From positions 1-64,000 of the forward strand of contig JAZNWN010000023.1 of assembly GCA_045593405.1 (NCBI GenBank): a stretch of DNA of 64,000 nucleotides. The letters are read 5' to 3'. Below are positions 30,146 through 38,087 of the stretch, piece by piece. The position numbers and the translations under genes are program-made. The notes below the pieces were generated by a model, which saw only the letters and a program-made list of their open reading frames with translations, was not told the origin of the DNA and searched no databases. The DNA comes from UMGS1933 sp045593405 (GTDB taxonomy: Bacteria > Bacillota > Clostridia > TANB77 > CAG-508). Positions within the stretch are counted from its first letter, which is position 1. Each line of letters starts with the position of its first letter.

Positions 30146-30159
30146 GTAAAATATAATGT

Positions 30160-30320
30160 TTGCAAATTATGTAAAATAGTGATATAATGTATGCTGATAT
30201 AGGTAAGCCCTGTGTCTTAATACCTTTATTCACTAATTAGTGAGAGGAAATTAACCTCTAGCTTTTTAGTTTAACTTATATAAAAATAATACTTCAAAAA
30301 AAGTAATAAGGAGGAAAATC
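30160..30320 (+). promoter_or_regulatory. Promoter plus repeated structured leader, copy B
   Basis: TTGCAA-17 bp-TATAAT (30160-30188) and a leader nearly identical to copy A, with CACTAATTAGTG at 30231-30242 and compensating changes in the following AGAGG...CCTCT hairpin. It ends in AAGGAGG before the DUF4097-like gene. Conservation of promoter and leader together suggests duplication of a whole regulatory unit. Confidence 0.65.
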
Positions 30321-31028
30321 ATGATTAATATCAACGGCAAAATTTTCTCAGGGAGCAATGTAACAATTATCAACGGACGGGTGGTAAATGGAGGTGGAAC
30401 AGGTAAAACTCAAAAATTTGATGAAAAGAAATCTGAAGATGCTAACAATGTAGAAAAGATAACAATCGATTCAACATTTGTTGATGTAAATATTTCAGCA
30501 TCGGCTACATCAAAAATTGAAGTACACTTTTATGGACAGGCGGATGTTGATGGCGAGGTTAAATTTGATGTTCGACTGGTAAATCGTGAACTCAAGATTA
30601 CATTGAATTTTACAGGTAACTGCTACAACGGTAACTTGAAACTTGATGTAAGTGTACCTCACAAAACATTTAAAGCAATTTCTGCTAAAAGTTCATCGGC
30701 AGATATTACCTTAAGTGAAAGTGTTTCAACTGAGCATCTCAAAGTAAAAACTCAGTCTGGAGATTTGGAAACAGGTGCAACATTTACCAATGCTTCTGTT
30801 ACTACTATGAGTGGAGATGTTGAACTTTGTATCAATGCCAATAAAGACATTGTTGTTGAAATTTCTACTATGAGTGGAGATGTATCAACAGAATTCAATA
30901 ATATTGGGCAAGTTAATCTTTCCACAAGTTCAATGAGCGGAGATGTCAGAAATCGCCATAAAGGAGGAACTGGCTATACTGCAGATGTAGAAATTTCTAC
31001 AATGAGCGGAGATATAAGAATTAGATAA
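30321..31028 (+). CDS. DUF4097-like beta-helix repeat protein
   Basis: 235 residues with a repeating beta pattern, including four TMSGDV/SMSGDV units (LETGATFTNASVTTMSGDV and later copies), typical of DUF4097 putative adhesin-type beta-solenoids. There is no N-terminal signal peptide, so it may be cytoplasmic or exported by another route. The in-phase CGG at 30378 is read as Arg. It belongs to the GC-richer cassette. Confidence 0.7.
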   Translation: MININGKIFSGSNVTIINGRVVNGGGTGKTQKFDEKKSEDANNVEKITIDSTFVDVNISASATSKIEVHFYGQADVDGEVKFDVRLVNRELKITLNFTGNCYNGNLKLDVSVPHKTFKAISAKSSSADITLSESVSTEHLKVKTQSGDLETGATFTNASVTTMSGDVELCINANKDIVVEISTMSGDVSTEFNNIGQVNLSTSSMSGDVRNRHKGGTGYTADVEISTMSGDIRIR

Positions 31029-31059
31029 TCTCTTCTGGTATTAAAATTAAATGATTTTG

Positions 31060-31097
31060 CAATCTGTACCATTTTTGGATGGTACAGATTGTTTTTT
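31060..31097 (+). terminator. Rho-independent terminator
   Basis: CAATCTGTACCAT and ATGGTACAGATTG form a perfect 13-bp stem followed by TTTTTT. Confidence 0.9.
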
Positions 31098-31108
31098 ATG
31101 GGTAAAAT

Positions 31109-31270
31109 TTGAATAATGTTAAAAAATGTGTTATAATTATTGTATAGAATTTTTTTATATAGATTTAATTCCTGTATTCACTGAATAGTGGAGGAAGTTT
31201 ACCTCTTACTTTTTGGTTTTTACATATAGCAAACAAAACAACAATAAAAGAAAATTTGGAGGACATGATT
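31109..31270 (+). promoter_or_regulatory. Promoter plus structured leader, copy C (divergent)
   Basis: TTGAAT-17 bp-TATAAT (31109-31137), then CACTGAATAGTG (31179-31190), GAGG-aagttta-CCTC and TTACTTTTTGGTTTTTACATATA in the same order as copies A and B. The 5' third differs, so the shared core from 31175 is likely the functional part. Confidence 0.55.
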
Positions 31271-31624
31271 ATGTTAAAAAAATTCGCATTATGGTTCATT
31301 TGCTTCGGGTTAAGCTTCTTGGTTCAGAGCTGGGGTTGGACAGAACAGGGAAAGGCATTCTTGTACATCGAGCTTGGTGTCAGTGTACTTATCGTTGTAG
31401 CTCTTATTGCTATTGTGATAATTGCTGGGCTGGCTGATGGATTCGCAGCAGAAGCTGGAGGAGTTTCTTTCATCGCTGTTTTGATTACAGCTGGTGCAAT
31501 TGCCATTACTCTGTTTGCAACATGGGGAGCTACAAAGTTGTTTGATGTAGACTTTTATGTCGCATATCAGATTATGACATTTGGTCAGTGTTTGTGTACC
31601 AGCAACAAGAAGAAAGATGATTAA
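31271..31624 (+). CDS. Small three-segment membrane protein of the cassette
   Basis: 117 residues. I chose ATG 31271, eight bases after GGAGG. Hydrophobic segments are LWFICFGLSFLVQSW, VLIVVALIAIVIIAGLAD and SFIAVLITAGAIAITLFA; the C-terminus is polar (SNKKKDD). It carries leader copy C. GC-richer codon use matches the cassette. It has no in-phase CGG. Function unknown. Confidence 0.6.
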   Translation: MLKKFALWFICFGLSFLVQSWGWTEQGKAFLYIELGVSVLIVVALIAIVIIAGLADGFAAEAGGVSFIAVLITAGAIAITLFATWGATKLFDVDFYVAYQIMTFGQCLCTSNKKKDD

Positions 31625-31636
31625 CCAAAAACAAAA

Positions 31637-31663
31637 GGAAATCTCGCAAGAGGTTTCTTTTTG
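31637..31663 (+). terminator. Rho-independent terminator
   Basis: GGAAATCTC-gcaa-GAGGTTTC followed by TTTTT; right edge of the GC-richer cassette. Confidence 0.75.
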
Positions 31664-31765
31664 TTATATATATAAATAAAAGCAAATTTACTTTATTTTA
31701 TATATCAATATATGGTATAATCCAATGTAATTATAGTAGAAAAAGAACAAAGGGGTAATATAGCA

Positions 31766-31975
31766 ATGAATTTATTAAGAGAATGCACAAAAAAGGAAAT
31801 AGAGTTAATAGAAAGAGCAGGAGTAAAAATAGAAGATAGAGATTATACCGAAGAGGATCTATTAAGGTGTGAAACGGAAATAACATCATACATTATGAGC
31901 CATAGTTCTAAAAATGGGGATATAAGTAAGTTACAAAATCAATATAGTAGTATTTTTAGAATTATTGTAAAATAA
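31766..31975 (+). CDS. Small uncharacterised ICE protein
   Basis: 69 residues starting at ATG 31766, 11 bases after AAGGGG. It is helical and charged (TKKEIELIERAGVKIEDRDY), with AT-rich codon use like the rest of the element. It faces the convergent Spo0E-like gene and shares a bidirectional terminator with it. No function recognised. Confidence 0.55.
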   Translation: MNLLRECTKKEIELIERAGVKIEDRDYTEEDLLRCETEITSYIMSHSSKNGDISKLQNQYSSIFRIIVK

Positions 31976-31986
31976 TAAAAGAAAGA

Positions 31987-32016
31987 CCAGAGCTATCTAT
32001 TTAACTCTGGCTTTTA
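31987..32016. terminator. Hairpin terminator between convergent genes
   Basis: CCAGAG (31987-31992) pairs with CTCTGG (32005-32010), then CTTTTAG. It overlaps the last codons of the minus-strand Spo0E-like gene and could serve the plus-strand gene. Confidence 0.5.
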
Positions 32017-32152
32017 GTTTGTAAAATTTAGTTATATAATTATCTAGTTTTTGACTTTGTTTTACAATTTTTTCGTAAGGTACATCTTTTTCAATTAGAT
32101 AGTGAAGTTTTCTTTTGTTTTTATCTATTTGCAAAAGTATTTTTGTTGGCAT
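31997..32152 (-). CDS. Spo0E-like aspartyl-phosphate phosphatase
   Basis: 51 residues, ATG at 32152 behind GGAGTG. The helix-turn-helix layout KRKLHYLIEK...IVKQSQKLDNYI contains the SQxLD signature of the Spo0E family, small phosphatases that remove phosphate from Spo0A and so block sporulation. Two 0A-box-like sites lie immediately upstream. Its presence on a conjugative element, near a Spo0A-like regulator, suggests the ICE influences the host sporulation decision. Confidence 0.75.
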   Translation of the reverse strand: MPTKILLQIDKNKRKLHYLIEKDVPYEKIVKQSQKLDNYITKFYKLKARVK

Positions 32153-32186
32153 AAAACATCACTCCTTATAAATATATAATATCATA

Positions 32187-32221
32187 TTTTGTCTAAAAAC
32201 AATGTAATATTTTGTCGAAAA
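32187..32221 (-). promoter_or_regulatory. Two 0A-box-like sites upstream of the Spo0E-like gene
   Basis: TTTTGTCTAAAA (from 32187) and TTTGTCGAAAA (32211-32221). The second contains the full TGTCGAA core of Spo0A boxes; the first has one mismatch. They sit 35-70 bases before the start at 32152, so Spo0A or the ICE paralogue could control the phosphatase. Confidence 0.55.
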
Positions 32222-32228
32222 GAAATAT

Positions 32229-32516
32229 TTATAAATTACCGATATCAATACCAAATTTTATTCCAAGAGCATATAGTAAAGTATTAGAGTAAGCTTCCAT
32301 TTCTCCTAGAATAAAAGTTAGTTTTTCTATTTCTTCTTTTTTATTATCTGGTAATGAATTATAAATAGAATCAGATAATTCAAACATTTCTTTTTCTAAT
32401 TCTTTATATCTTTCTATATTTCGTAAAGCATCTATTTTAGTATCTAACAATTCTGATATTAAATCCATATTATCAGAAGAGAAAAGATTATAATTTTCTA
32501 ATTTAAATTTATTCAT
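32229..32516 (-). CDS. Uncharacterised helical protein
   Basis: 95 residues, charged and predicted helical (ERYKELEKEMFELSDSIYNS), ending ALGIKFGIDIGNL. Its start overlaps the end of the upstream SpoVT-like gene, so they are co-translated. Small helical proteins of this kind occur in Clostridial mobile elements; function unknown. Confidence 0.55.
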   Translation of the reverse strand: MNKFKLENYNLFSSDNMDLISELLDTKIDALRNIERYKELEKEMFELSDSIYNSLPDNKKEEIEKLTFILGEMEAYSNTLLYALGIKFGIDIGNL

Positions 32517-32968
32517 ATTAAATCTATTGCTCCTTTCTTTGATTTGTTTAAATATTCTAAAATGAATTTTTCAGTAAAAGATTCTATTGTTTTTGCTAAT
32601 GTTAGATGTTTATCATAAAAAGTTTTATGATAGCTAGTCATAATTAGACTACCAATTAGTCTATCATCAAGATAAATGGGTAGAATAATTTGTGAGTTCC
32701 ATTCAATATTTGAATGTTTATCTTCAAATATTGGTATTGTTTTTGATTTCTCATTTGTAAAGAAAAATGGCTCATCAGAATCTAAAATTTTATTAGAAAA
32801 ATCTAATAAATTCTCTAACAATTCTCTACTTAAAGGCTTATCTAAATCCTCGCAAGATGAACTTGTAGTAAAACAAATAACATTTTTTAAACTGGTTATA
32901 TAAAAGTTATTACCAGAAATCATTGCTGAATCTTTTAAATAATTTTTTAATTTATCGCTAACAAACAT
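32513..32968 (-). CDS. GAF-type protein resembling the SpoVT C-terminal domain
   Basis: 151 residues. The pattern MISGNNFYITSLKNVICF, then IILPIYLDDRLIGSLIMTSY and AKTIESFTEKFILEYL follows the GAF sensory domain of SpoVT, but the N-terminal AbrB DNA-binding half is absent. It may sense a signal and act by protein contacts. Third sporulation-flavoured gene in this part of the ICE. It is transcribed from the promoter at 33022-32991. Confidence 0.6.
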   Translation of the reverse strand: MFVSDKLKNYLKDSAMISGNNFYITSLKNVICFTTSSSCEDLDKPLSRELLENLLDFSNKILDSDEPFFFTNEKSKTIPIFEDKHSNIEWNSQIILPIYLDDRLIGSLIMTSYHKTFYDKHLTLAKTIESFTEKFILEYLNKSKKGAIDLI

Positions 32969-32990
32969 ACTATATTACCTCCATATTTTC

Positions 32991-33022
32991 ATTATACATA
33001 CTTTTTTTATAAAAGTCTAACC
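32991..33022 (-). promoter_or_regulatory. Promoter, GGTTAGACT family (minus strand)
   Basis: On the minus strand, GGTTAGACT (33022-33014), 17-bp spacer, TATAAT (32996-32991), then GGAGGT before the SpoVT-like gene. Confidence 0.7.
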
Positions 33023-33121
33023 TATTTATGCTCATAATATAAGGAAAAGTAAATAGTATTATTTTTTGAGGCAAAAAAGTATAATGTGTATAGTATTTAT
33101 GGAGATATGGAGGTGGTAAAG

Positions 33122-33454
33122 ATGGGCAATATAAACAAACTATATAAATTAGAAAATAAGGGTATAAAAAAGTCTATAAATATTGAAGTAGAGTTATATA
33201 ATAAATTAAAGAATTTAATGGAAACAAAATATGATGCAACTATTAGTGATTTAATAAATGTTGCTATTGAAGATTATATAGAGAAGAATGCACCATCATT
33301 TTATGGAAAACCTAAAAATGAGTTTGTAACATATAGAAGTGTGATGATAAGAAAGAATAATTTAAAAGAATTAAAGAAAATGAGTGATAAAACAGGAATA
33401 TCTGTTACAAGACTAATAAATGGGGCAATAAAAGAGTTATTAGAAAGTTTATAA
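33122..33454 (+). CDS. Probable ribbon-helix-helix regulator with two motifs
   Basis: 110 residues from ATG 33122 behind GGAGGTGG. Two ribbon-helix-helix-like units are visible: KSINIEVELYNKLKNLMETK...ISDLINVAIEDY and YRSVMIRKNNLKELKKMSDK...VTRLINGAIKELL. A tandem RHH protein would bind DNA as a pseudo-tetramer. It is likely a regulator of the divergent sporulation-like genes or the downstream cluster. Confidence 0.65.
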   Translation: MGNINKLYKLENKGIKKSINIEVELYNKLKNLMETKYDATISDLINVAIEDYIEKNAPSFYGKPKNEFVTYRSVMIRKNNLKELKKMSDKTGISVTRLINGAIKELLESL

Positions 33455-33456
33455 AT

Positions 33457-33487
33457 ACTAGGTAAGCGACTACCTAGTATTTTTATT
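33457..33487 (+). terminator. Rho-independent terminator
   Basis: ACTAGGTA-agcgac-TACCTAGT followed by ATTTTTATTTTT. Confidence 0.85.
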
Positions 33488-33572
33488 TTTGATTTTGGCA
33501 TTTGTTGTAAAAAAATATATTATATGATAAAATGAAAACGATTTATTAGAAAAAAGGAAATGAATAATAAAA

Positions 33573-34769
33573 ATGAAAAGGTTATTAAGAATTAGTTTTA
33601 ATTCAGCATTTTTTTCATTTATACCAATATTATCTTGGTTTGCATTAGGTTTAATTGTTGATAAAGATCTTACAAATGTTTTTACATTAACATATCCTAT
33701 TCAATTTATATGGGCTATGATGAAATCAATATTTGGAACAGGTGCAAATATAAGTAAAGAAAAGGATAAAAACGAAAATGCTGTACCCTCTGGAATGACA
33801 TTAGGAATTATTATTGGATTTATAGTTTTTGGATTTATAGTATTAAATATAGAGAAATATATAAAATTTATGAATATGGAAGTACATATATATAAGGAAT
33901 TTGCGATATACTCTGTAATTCAACTATATATACAATTAATATTTTCTTTTGTGTTAGAAAAATTATATTTTGAAAATAAAAATGAATTAGCAAATAAGTA
34001 TTGTATTACTTTAAACATTTTAAACTTTATTGTTTTAGTAGTATCATCTTTAATTTTTAAAGATAAAATGAGTATTGTTGTAACTACATTATTAACAATA
34101 TTTATATATGTAATGCTTGTAGCTATAAAACAATATAAAAAATTCAAGTTTAAATGTAATGTTATGAATTTTATTAAATATGATTCAGTTGAGATATTTA
34201 ATAATTTTGCTTTTTTCCTAATATTCTTATTTGGATTAAGCAATGCACTAGAATATGGAGCAAAATATGCAATAGCATTAAACTTTATAGCATTAATAAC
34301 AGATACACAATGGGATGCTTTTGATGCAATTTCTACAGTTGCAAAAATTGATATTAGTCAGAATAAATTTAATTACAAAGAACATAGAAAAAATGCCTAT
34401 ATTTTGTTAGGAATACTTTTAACAAGTATATTTTTAATGTTTATTATTTTATATGGATTATATGAATTAGATTTAATTATTACATTAATGTTTTTAAGTT
34501 TTGAATTAGTTAATTTTATTATATATCCAGTTTATAGAATAAAAACTTGTTATCTTCAGTTAGAGTATTCAGCAATAAAAACAACAACCAACAAAATAGT
34601 ATCAAGTGGATTAAGGATGATAATGTCATTATTAAAAACACCATTTTGTACAGGGATAGGACAAGTATGTTCTTCAATATATCAATTTATCACTATAAAC
34701 ATTATGTTTTATAGAAACTATAAATTAAATATAAATGGCACAATTAATAAAAAGGGAGAAAGAGTATAA
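33573..34769 (+). CDS. Polytopic membrane protein, MATE/flippase-like
   Basis: 398 residues with about ten to twelve hydrophobic segments (for example FSFIPILSWFALGLIV, LGIIIGFIVFGFIVL, AYILLGILLTSIFLMF). The overall pattern resembles MATE or polysaccharide-flippase transporters, but I see no diagnostic motif. Its stop overlaps the ATG of the next gene, so it is part of a four-gene operon with nucleotide- and phosphate-cleaving enzymes, suggesting transport of a nucleoside or a related compound. Confidence 0.6.
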   Translation: MKRLLRISFNSAFFSFIPILSWFALGLIVDKDLTNVFTLTYPIQFIWAMMKSIFGTGANISKEKDKNENAVPSGMTLGIIIGFIVFGFIVLNIEKYIKFMNMEVHIYKEFAIYSVIQLYIQLIFSFVLEKLYFENKNELANKYCITLNILNFIVLVVSSLIFKDKMSIVVTTLLTIFIYVMLVAIKQYKKFKFKCNVMNFIKYDSVEIFNNFAFFLIFLFGLSNALEYGAKYAIALNFIALITDTQWDAFDAISTVAKIDISQNKFNYKEHRKNAYILLGILLTSIFLMFIILYGLYELDLIITLMFLSFELVNFIIYPVYRIKTCYLQLEYSAIKTTTNKIVSSGLRMIMSLLKTPFCTGIGQVCSSIYQFITINIMFYRNYKLNINGTINKKGERV

Positions 34770-36202
34770 TGAGATTAGGAATAGATATAGATAATGTTAT
34801 TTCAAATTTTAACGAGGAATTATTAAAAGAATATATAAATCATGACAAAGAATTAAGAAATACTGGGATTATAAACAAAAATGCAGACTATATAAGAAGA
34901 GGTATGTTTGACTGGTCAGAAGATGAAGAAAAGAGTTTTTATAGGGGGAATATAGAAAGAATAGTTAAAGATTTGAAAGTAAAAGATGGAGCAAAAGAAT
35001 ATATTGATAGATTAAAAGAAGATGGTCATAGCATTTATATTATTACAGGAAGAGATAATGGAGAATATTTTGATCCGTATAATATGACGAAACAATGGTT
35101 AGACAATAATTTCATTTTTTATGATGAACTTATTTTAACTAATGCCTATAAAAATGATAAGCACGGAAAAACAGAAAAATGTTTAGAGAATGATATTGAT
35201 ATTATGATTGATGATTCAATTCATATATGCCAAGATTGTATTGATAACAATATAACAACATTATTAATGGATACTCCCTATAATAAACAAGTTAATATGC
35301 CTAGAGTTCATAATTGGAAAGAGTTATATGAATTTATATGTAATTATAAATCTAAAAAGATAAATGTAATATTAGATACAGATACTTATAATGAGTGTGA
35401 TGATCAATTTGCACTTGCTTATATGTTAAAGAGCCAAGATATATTTGATATTGAAGCTATAACGGTAGCACCTTATTCTCGTAAAACACCAATTGTATCA
35501 GTAAAAGAGGGGCAAGAAAATAGTTATAATGAAATATTGAAAATATGTAAGTGGTTAAATTTTGATATAACAAATAGAGTATTTAAAGGTGCAGAAGATT
35601 ATATTTGTAATGGTTATGAAGAAAACAATGATGCTGTTAATAAAATAATTGAAGTTGCATTAAAGAATGATAAAACTTATCTTTTAGCAATAGGAGCAAT
35701 AACAAATATTGCTTTGGCAATTAAGAAAGCACCAGAAATAATTAAGAAAATAGAAGTAATATGGTTAGGTGGACATAGTTTATTACAAGACAATAATCAA
35801 GAATTTAATTTTAGACAAGATGTAAATGCAGTAAGAATTGTTTTTGATTCAAAAGTAAAATTAACAATATTACCTTGTAAAAATGTAGCATCTAATTTAA
35901 GAACTACTATATATGAATTAAATTATTATTTAAAAGACAAGAATGAATTATGCAATTATTTAATAGATAGATTTTATAATGATGGGTATCACGGAATACA
36001 AGAAAGAAGAGTTATTTGGGATATTTCAGTAATTGCATATATGATAAATAAAAGTTGGTTTACAAGTAAAGAAATAAGTTGTCCTAATATTAATGAGGAC
36101 ACATCTTACGAATTAACTACTAATAATCATAATATTAAAATGATTACTTATATTGATGTTAATAAAGTATATGCAGATCTATTTAAGAAATTGGGGGAAT
36201 AA
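34769..36202 (+). CDS. Fusion of HAD-type 5'-nucleotidase and nucleoside hydrolase
   Basis: 477 residues. Residues 1-195 look like the NT5C/YqfW class of HAD phosphatases: nucleophile motif RLGIDIDNVI, Thr in YIITGRDN, Asp pair in IDIMIDDSIH. Residues ~198-477 resemble inosine-uridine-type nucleoside hydrolases, with VILDTDTYNECDDQFAL in place of the usual DTDxGxDD and LAIGAITNIALAI later. The order implies nucleotide to nucleoside to base plus ribose in one polypeptide. The fusion is unusual. Confidence 0.7.
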   Translation: MRLGIDIDNVISNFNEELLKEYINHDKELRNTGIINKNADYIRRGMFDWSEDEEKSFYRGNIERIVKDLKVKDGAKEYIDRLKEDGHSIYIITGRDNGEYFDPYNMTKQWLDNNFIFYDELILTNAYKNDKHGKTEKCLENDIDIMIDDSIHICQDCIDNNITTLLMDTPYNKQVNMPRVHNWKELYEFICNYKSKKINVILDTDTYNECDDQFALAYMLKSQDIFDIEAITVAPYSRKTPIVSVKEGQENSYNEILKICKWLNFDITNRVFKGAEDYICNGYEENNDAVNKIIEVALKNDKTYLLAIGAITNIALAIKKAPEIIKKIEVIWLGGHSLLQDNNQEFNFRQDVNAVRIVFDSKVKLTILPCKNVASNLRTTIYELNYYLKDKNELCNYLIDRFYNDGYHGIQERRVIWDISVIAYMINKSWFTSKEISCPNINEDTSYELTTNNHNIKMITYIDVNKVYADLFKKLGE

Positions 36203-36204
36203 TG

Positions 36205-36726
36205 ATGAAAATATATATAGTAAGACATGGACAAGTTCCTCACAATGCTTTACATCAATATAATATAACAGATGAAGATTTAACGGACTATGGTGTGAGT
36301 CAAGCATTAGAATTGAGTGAAAAAATTAAAAATAAGCAATTTGATATTATTATTTCATCTCCATTAATTAGAGCAAAACATACTGCTGAAATAATTGCTA
36401 AAAATAGAGAAATATTTTATGATGATAGAATAAAGGAGAGAAGTTGTGGAAGTTTAAGTGGACAACCATTAGAAGTAACAAATAGAGAAGAATATTGGAA
36501 TTATTATACTACTATTCAATATGGAACGAGCGAAAATATTCAAGAGTTTTTTAAAAGAGTTTATAATTTTTTAGATGAACTAAAAACAAAAGATTATAAG
36601 AGTGTTCTAATAGTTGCACATAGTGGTGTATCAAAAGCATTTAATGGTTATTTTGATGGAATACAAGATGGTAAATTCTTAAATAGAGGATTAAAAAATT
36701 GTGAGATAAAGGAGTATGAACTATGA
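36205..36726 (+). CDS. Histidine phosphatase (phosphoglycerate-mutase-like)
   Basis: 173 residues; ATG 36202 and 36205 are both possible. The catalytic RHG motif is in IYIVRHGQVPHN, the second motif is SSPLIRAKHTA and the catalytic His is in VLIVAHSGVSKAF. Small broad-specificity phosphatases of this family act on sugar phosphates or nucleotides. Overlaps the flanking genes, so it belongs to the nucleotide cluster. Confidence 0.8.
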   Translation: MKIYIVRHGQVPHNALHQYNITDEDLTDYGVSQALELSEKIKNKQFDIIISSPLIRAKHTAEIIAKNREIFYDDRIKERSCGSLSGQPLEVTNREEYWNYYTTIQYGTSENIQEFFKRVYNFLDELKTKDYKSVLIVAHSGVSKAFNGYFDGIQDGKFLNRGLKNCEIKEYEL

Positions 36727-37331
36727 AGATGCAAAGTATAGAAGCAAGAAATTTATTAGAGCAAGAAAGACAAAATTCAAAAGACGTTAAATGGATAGAT
36801 CATTGTATATGTGTTGGAGATAGTGCAGGAAGAATTGCTAAAGCTTTAAAAGAAATAGGATATGATATAGATGTGGATAAAACAGTAACTCTTGGATATT
36901 TGCATGATATTGGCAAATATAATGGGGAATCTCACGGACATGTTATGAGAGGATACAATTATTTAAAAGATAAAGGTTATGATGAGGATTATTGTAATAT
37001 ATGTTTAACTCATTCATACTTAAATAATGATATTGTCTGTACTGCTGGTGGAGTACCTAATCCAGCTGATAATCCATTCTTGTCTGATTTTATAAAGAAA
37101 CATAGTTATACATTAGAAGAAAAGTTAATAAATATATGTGATTTGATGTGTCCACAGGGTAGTAAAATATTTACGATTGATAAAAGGCTGATTGATATTA
37201 TGATTAGGAGAGGTGCATATTCAAATACACAATACCATATTAAAGAAACATATAAATTAAAAGAATATTTTGATAATTTATTAGGTTATAATTTATATGA
37301 TTTATTTCCAGAAATTAAAGATAATTTATAG
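36723..37331 (+). CDS. HD-domain hydrolase
   Basis: 202 residues with the HD motif LGYLHDIGKY, an upstream metal-binding His (DHCICVGDSAGRIAK) and a later THSYLNND. HD proteins cleave phosphomonoesters or phosphodiesters, often of nucleotides. Last gene of the operon, before a strong terminator. Specific substrate unknown. Confidence 0.75.
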   Translation: MKMQSIEARNLLEQERQNSKDVKWIDHCICVGDSAGRIAKALKEIGYDIDVDKTVTLGYLHDIGKYNGESHGHVMRGYNYLKDKGYDEDYCNICLTHSYLNNDIVCTAGGVPNPADNPFLSDFIKKHSYTLEEKLINICDLMCPQGSKIFTIDKRLIDIMIRRGAYSNTQYHIKETYKLKEYFDNLLGYNLYDLFPEIKDNL

Positions 37332-37345
37332 TTAGTTAAAAATAA

Positions 37346-37379
37346 AAGAACTTCAAATGTGAAGTTCTTATTTTTTTTG
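37346..37379. terminator. Bidirectional terminator
   Basis: AAGAACTTC-aaatgt-GAAGTTCTT followed by ATTTTTTTT on the plus strand; the reverse complement also has an A/T-rich flank. Confidence 0.8.
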
Positions 37380-38087
37380 AAGATATTTAATTGTATTATC
37401 AAAGAAATATGTTGGAGTAATACTTCTATCAAAATCAGGTAAATGATAGATAGTTTTTAATTTATCATCTGGTATATTTTTATTTATATTTCTTATTGTA
37501 TTTCTGATACTCCATTGTACACAAGTACTATTTATATTTTCTTTATTGCCTATATACTGATATAGGTCATTTATGTTTCTTAAAAGAAATGGTTTTTTAT
37601 ATGCAATTTCAATGGCTTTTATTAAGAGTGAAATATTTTTTGGATGTGATTTTGCATTTATGCTATGTAAAAATAAAACAATTTCTTTTTCTGTTATTTC
37701 TCTTTTTTCTAGTTTCTTATCTTTTATAAAATCTTGAATCTGATGAAGAATTAAATCAAAATCAGCTGGTTTTGAAAGACTCATATATACTTTTGACATA
37801 TTCCAGAGGTTTGCTCTAATTCCATCTTTGCCAGATATTACTATTATGTTCTTTTTATTTTTTTCATTAGGATCTTTAGACAAATAGTTTATTATTTCTA
37901 TTCCATTAATCTTTGGCAATTCCAAGTCCAATAATAACAAATCTGGTTTTAATTCTTGGTATCTTTCTAATGTTTCTTGTCCATCTGTAGTTTGCGATAT
38001 GACTTTTATATCTTTATCTTTCGTTAGAAATTTGCAATACATATTGTTAAGGTCAATGTTGTCGTCAGCTACCATAACTCTTATCAT
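37368..38087 (-). CDS. Spo0A-like response regulator
   Basis: 239 residues. Receiver domain: VMVADDNIDL, phosphoacceptor in DLLLLDLELPK, IIVISGKDG. The C-terminal domain resembles the Spo0A output domain (LLIKAIEIAYKKPFLLRNIN and later QWSIRNTIRNINK, corresponding to the SRVERAIRHAIE recognition helix). It is divergent enough to be a paralogue, not the host master regulator. With the Spo0E-like and SpoVT-like genes it forms a candidate sporulation-control set. Confidence 0.75.
   Translation of the reverse strand: MIRVMVADDNIDLNNMYCKFLTKDKDIKVISQTTDGQETLERYQELKPDLLLLDLELPKINGIEIINYLSKDPNEKNKKNIIVISGKDGIRANLWNMSKVYMSLSKPADFDLILHQIQDFIKDKKLEKREITEKEIVLFLHSINAKSHPKNISLLIKAIEIAYKKPFLLRNINDLYQYIGNKENINSTCVQWSIRNTIRNINKNIPDDKLKTIYHLPDFDRSITPTYFFDNTIKYLQKK

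Noticed and set aside
28594..31270. T-box or known riboswitch identity for the repeated leaders
   Set aside because: No T-box consensus (such as GGGTGGNACCGCG) and none of the core motifs of riboswitch classes I know could be matched.
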